Part shown: piece by piece, positions 32,852 through 35,682 of the stretch
How positions within the stretch are numbered: position 1 is the stretch's first letter
How the letters are laid out: each line of letters starts with the position of its first letter
Assembly: GCA_023433835.1 (NCBI GenBank)
Contig: JAEYTW010000391.1
Location: 1-35,682 of the forward strand
Length of the DNA: 35,682 nucleotides
DNA from: Pseudomonadota bacterium
Lineage (GTDB): Bacteria > Pseudomonadota > Alphaproteobacteria > Ferrovibrionales > Ferrovibrionaceae
Reading direction: 5' to 3'
Program-made: the position numbers and the translations under genes
The notes under the pieces: generated by a model
Databases searched by the model: none
What the model saw: the letters and a program-made list of their open reading frames with translations, nothing else
Told to the model about the DNA's origin: nothing

Positions 32852-33970
32852 TCAGGCCAGCGCGCCCAGCACGCCTTCCACGAGGTAGTTCATGCTTTCC
32901 AGCCGCAGGTCGGTCTGGCCCTGCTCCTGGCCGGCGGGGATGACCACCGTGCCCTTGTTGTCCTTCAGCGGGCCCTTGAAGATGACGAAGCCGGAATCGA
33001 GGAACCGGGCCTTGACCGCGTCGGCCTGGTTGCGCGCCGCCTCGCCGACCGCCGGGCCGTAGGCCGAGACCTTGACGAGGCCTTCCTTCAGCCCGCCGCG
33101 GACGAGATTGGGGATCGGCTTGCCCGCCTTGACGCTGTCCACCATCGAGGCGAACAGGCCCGACCACGCCCATTCGGCACCGGTGAGATAGCCCTTGGGC
33201 GCCAGCGGCGCCTGGTTGACGTGATAGCCCGAGCAGAACACGCCGCGCCGCTCGGCCGTTTCCATCACGACCTTGGGGCTGTCGACATGGCAGGTCAGCA
33301 CGTCGACGCCCTGGTCGATCAGGCTGTTGGAGGCCTCGGCCTCCTTGACCGGCAGCGACCAGTCGCCGGTGAAGATCACCTGGGTCGTGGCGTTCGGGTT
33401 GACCGTGCGGGCACCCAGCGTAAAGGCGTTGATGTTGCGCAGCACCTGCGGGATCGGCTTGGCGGCGATGAAGCCCAGCTTGCCGCTCTTCGAGGTGTGG
33501 CCGGCGACGATGCCGGCGATGTACTGCGCCTCGTCGATATAGCCGAAATAGCTGCCGGCGTTCTTCGGCGCGCCCTCGGTCCACAGGCCGCCGCAATGCT
33601 CGAAGCGCACGTTGCCGTACTTCTTCGCCATCTTCAGCATATGCGGGTTGTAGTAGCCGAACGAGGTGGGGAAGACGAGCTTGGCGCCGTCGAGGTTGAT
33701 CATGCTTTCCATCGTCTTCTCGACGGCGATGGTCTCGGGCACCTTCTCCTCTTCGACGACCTTGATGCCGGCGAGCTTCTTCAGGGAAGCCGCCCCTTCG
33801 GCCTGGGCCTGGTTGTAGCCGTAGTCGTCGCGCGGACCGACATAGATGAAGCCGACGACCATGTCGGCGGCGAACGCACGGGTAATCGGCAGGCCGGCGG
33901 CGGCAATCAGCCCGCCCGCGGCAGCGCCGCGCAGCAGGGACCGGCGGGACGGCGTGATGAAGCTGGTCAT
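32852..33970 (-). CDS. BMP-family ABC transporter substrate-binding protein (nucleoside/heterocycle type)
   Basis: A 372-residue lipid-free binding protein. A twin-arginine signal (PSRRSLLRGAAAGGLIAAAG) ends near residue 34 (AFA/A). The BMP (Med/PnrA-like) fold is seen in VVGFIYVGPRDDYGYNQAQ, FPTSFGYYNPHMLKMAKKYG, YFGYIDEAQYIAGIVAGHTS and VDVLTCHVDSPKVVMETAE. Family members bind purine nucleosides, adenine or related ring compounds, which suggests the operon imports a nucleobase-like molecule. Start ATG 33970 has GAGGGG about nine bases upstream; an ORF open further upstream is not family-like. It is the first gene of the minus-strand operon. Confidence 0.9.
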   Translation of the reverse strand: MTSFITPSRRSLLRGAAAGGLIAAAGLPITRAFAADMVVGFIYVGPRDDYGYNQAQAEGAASLKKLAGIKVVEEEKVPETIAVEKTMESMINLDGAKLVFPTSFGYYNPHMLKMAKKYGNVRFEHCGGLWTEGAPKNAGSYFGYIDEAQYIAGIVAGHTSKSGKLGFIAAKPIPQVLRNINAFTLGARTVNPNATTQVIFTGDWSLPVKEAEASNSLIDQGVDVLTCHVDSPKVVMETAERRGVFCSGYHVNQAPLAPKGYLTGAEWAWSGLFASMVDSVKAGKPIPNLVRGGLKEGLVKVSAYGPAVGEAARNQADAVKARFLDSGFVIFKGPLKDNKGTVVIPAGQEQGQTDLRLESMNYLVEGVLGALA

Positions 33971-34236
33971 GGCGATTTCCCCTCTCGTCAACGTGAGCCT
34001 TTCGCGGCTGCAGCATGACAATGCAGGTTCGGTGCCAACCGTTTTGCCGCCGGATTCCGCGGCATGGGCGACTTTCGGATGATGTGAAATGAACAAAAAA
34101 TAGGCGATATGATCATCAATGTATGCAATAGATCGCCACAAGCCTGGGCAGAGGCGCGGCCGACCCCGGAATCGGCCAGTGGCACCAAACCTGCAACGGC
34201 TCAGGGCAAACAGTGACGACCAAAGGGAGTATCCCC
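33971..34236. promoter_or_regulatory. Divergent promoter region between the BMP transporter operon and atzF
   Basis: These 266 bp must carry promoters for both directions. The middle (34085-34135) is AT-rich and holds the palindrome ATGATCAT (34109-34116), flanked by GGCGAT (34103-34108) and ATCGCC (34132-34137) as a six-base inverted repeat, and the segment AATGTATGCAAT. These may be operator elements for an unseen regulator. Nearer atzF, GGCCGA / TCGGCC (34158-34177) forms a six-base hairpin in the leader. AAAGGGA at 34222-34228 is the atzF ribosome-binding site. No known riboswitch was recognised. Confidence 0.5.
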
Positions 34237-35682
34237 ATGACCGCGCCGATCGACAGCCTCGACATTGCCAGCCTCCGGGCGCTCTACCGCGAGGGCGCGG
34301 CCACGCCGGTCGATGTCATCCGCGCGGCGCGTGCGCGCATCGCGGCGCGGGGCGACGACAAGGTCTGGCTGTACCTGCCCGACGAGGCCGAGGCGATCGC
34401 GCGGGCCGAGGCGCTGATGGCCCGGCCGGGTGCCGCCGACCTGCCGCTCTACGGCATTCCCTTTGCGATCAAGGACAATATCGACGTCGCCGGCTGGCCG
34501 ACCACGGCGGCCTGCCCCGACTTCGCCTACGTGCCCGACGTCTCGGCCACCGTCGTCGCCCGGCTGGAGGCGGCCGGCGCACTGGCCGTCGGCAAGACCA
34601 ATCTCGATCAGTTCGCCACCGGCCTGGTCGGCGTGCGCTCACCGCATGGCGCACCGTCCTGCGTGTTCGACGCGGCGTATGTCTCCGGCGGTTCCAGCTC
34701 CGGCTCGGCCGTGGCGGTCGCCGCCGGGCTGGTCTCGTTCAGCCTGGGCACCGACACCGCGGGGTCCGGCCGGGTGCCGGCGATGTTCAACAACCTGGTC
34801 GGCATCAAGCCGACGCGCGGGCTGATCCCGGCGACCGGCGTGGTGCCGGCCTGCCGCTCGCTCGACTGCGTCTCGATCTTCGGTCTCGACACCGCCGATG
34901 CGCTGGCGGTGCTCGACGTGGCCCGGGGATTCGATGCCGGTGACATCTATTCGCGCAACGAGGCGCCCGATCTGTCGCTGATCCGGCCGGGCCGCTTCCG
35001 CTTCGGCGTGCCGGCGCCGCTCGAATTCTACGGCAACGAGGATGGCCCGGCACTGTTTGCCGCCGCCGTCGCCCGGCTGGAACGGATCGGCGGCGTCGCG
35101 GTGCCGGTCGATTTCGGGCCGTTCCGCGAAACTGCCTTGCTGCTCTACGAAGGCCCGTGGGTGGCCGAGCGCGTGGCAGCGATCGAGGATTTCTTCCGCG
35201 ACCATGCCGCGAGCCTTCATCCGGTCACCCGCGCGATCTATGACGGCGCCGCCGGGCGCAGCGCGGTCGAGGCCTTCAAGGGTCTCTATCGCCTCGAGGC
35301 GCTGCGGCGTGCCTGCGCCGTCGAGATGGCCAGGGTCGATTGCCTGCTGCTGCCGACCGCGCCGACCAACTACACCCATGCAGACCTGGCGGCCGAGCCG
35401 ATCCGCTACAATTCCAATCTCGGCCACTACACCAATTTCATGAACCTGCTGGACATGAGCGGGATTGCCTTCCCGGCGGGGTTCCGGCCCAACGGCCTGC
35501 CGTTCGGCGTGACGCTGGCCGGGCCGGCCCTGGCCGACGGCCAGATCGCCGCGATCGCCGCCGCCGCCCATGCCGATCTCGGCGGGCTGATGGGCGGCAC
35601 GCAGACGCCGCTGCCGCCGACGCCCTGGTCGGAGGCCGGCGCGGACGGGCTGCAGATCGCCGTGGTCGGCGCCCATCTGTCG
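34237..35682 (+). CDS. atzF: Allophanate hydrolase (amidase-signature), 3' end beyond window
   Basis: The first 482 residues of an amidase-signature enzyme. The Ser-Ser-Lys triad region is intact: Lys in YGIPFAIKDNIDVAG, the Ser-rich loop in VSGGSSSGSAVAVAAGLVS, and the nucleophile region GTDTAGSGRVPAMFNNLVG. The later stretch SGIAFPAGFRPNGLPFGVTL and the beginning of the C-terminal domain (IAVVGAHLS) are those of allophanate hydrolases AtzF/DUR1-type. AtzF hydrolyses allophanate to products that release two ammonia and two CO2. It is divergent from the BiuH operon, whose product is its substrate. Start ATG 34237 has AAAGGGA eight bases upstream. About 100-120 residues are expected past the edge. 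Confidence 0.9.
   Translation, partial: MTAPIDSLDIASLRALYREGAATPVDVIRAARARIAARGDDKVWLYLPDEAEAIARAEALMARPGAADLPLYGIPFAIKDNIDVAGWPTTAACPDFAYVPDVSATVVARLEAAGALAVGKTNLDQFATGLVGVRSPHGAPSCVFDAAYVSGGSSSGSAVAVAAGLVSFSLGTDTAGSGRVPAMFNNLVGIKPTRGLIPATGVVPACRSLDCVSIFGLDTADALAVLDVARGFDAGDIYSRNEAPDLSLIRPGRFRFGVPAPLEFYGNEDGPALFAAAVARLERIGGVAVPVDFGPFRETALLLYEGPWVAERVAAIEDFFRDHAASLHPVTRAIYDGAAGRSAVEAFKGLYRLEALRRACAVEMARVDCLLLPTAPTNYTHADLAAEPIRYNSNLGHYTNFMNLLDMSGIAFPAGFRPNGLPFGVTLAGPALADGQIAAIAAAAHADLGGLMGGTQTPLPPTPWSEAGADGLQIAVVGAHLS

Noticed and set aside
1..35682. Tandem spaced repeats suggestive of CRISPR, or tRNA/rRNA genes
   Set aside because: No regularly spaced direct repeats and no cloverleaf or rRNA-like segments were found on reading both strands by eye.

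Overview
The window is a GC-rich, gene-dense stretch with short intergenic gaps and many ATGA stop/start overlaps. Protein families and codon use (C or G at nearly every third position) point to an alphaproteobacterium, perhaps of the Rhodospirillales; the genus cannot be fixed from this sequence. No rRNA, tRNA, CRISPR array, transposase or phage gene was seen.

Left part (1-13.5 kb): the 5' half of a HAMP-domain membrane sensor on the minus strand, then two tandem PrsW-like intramembrane proteins, of which the first has lost catalytic residues. A plus-strand cluster follows: GntR regulator, TauE/SafE anion exporter, an atypical gamma-glutamyltransferase-family enzyme, a DUF1028 protein, a complete Dpp/Opp-type peptide ABC transporter (two ATPases, binding protein, two permeases) and a DUF3303 protein. 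It looks like an import and breakdown route for an N-acylated or gamma-glutamyl-like, possibly sulfur-containing, small compound. It runs into a secreted protein of unknown family that ends at a strong terminator.

Middle (13.5-20.3 kb): a second, paralogous secreted protein with its own AT-rich promoter/leader, a solitary PIN-domain (VapC-like) toxin, a LysR/DMT-transporter divergent pair, a complete Xre-RES toxin-antitoxin pair with a repeated operator-like motif, and a LysR/trans-aconitate methyltransferase divergent pair.

Sugar region (20.3-26 kb): a minus-strand operon nagB-nagA-binding protein-uxaC faces a ROK-family regulator. It joins N-acetylglucosamine-6-phosphate catabolism to uronate isomerisation, the two sugar types found in hyaluronan-like polymers. 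A siderophore-interacting flavoprotein follows whose N-terminus carries an in-frame TGA.

Right part (26.8-35.7 kb): a translationally coupled minus-strand operon encodes a BMP/nucleoside-type ABC transporter (binding protein, two permeases, double ATPase) interleaved with a formamidase-like nitrilase (AmiF), a biuret hydrolase (BiuH) and a second isochorismatase-like hydrolase. Divergent to it is allophanate hydrolase (AtzF), cut by the window edge. This reads as a nitrogen-scavenging pathway ending in biuret -> allophanate -> CO2 and ammonia, fed by an imported nucleobase-like or formylated urea compound. It is the best candidate here for a pathway worth testing. A 99-bp REP-like inverted repeat sits between the binding-protein gene and the first permease gene.
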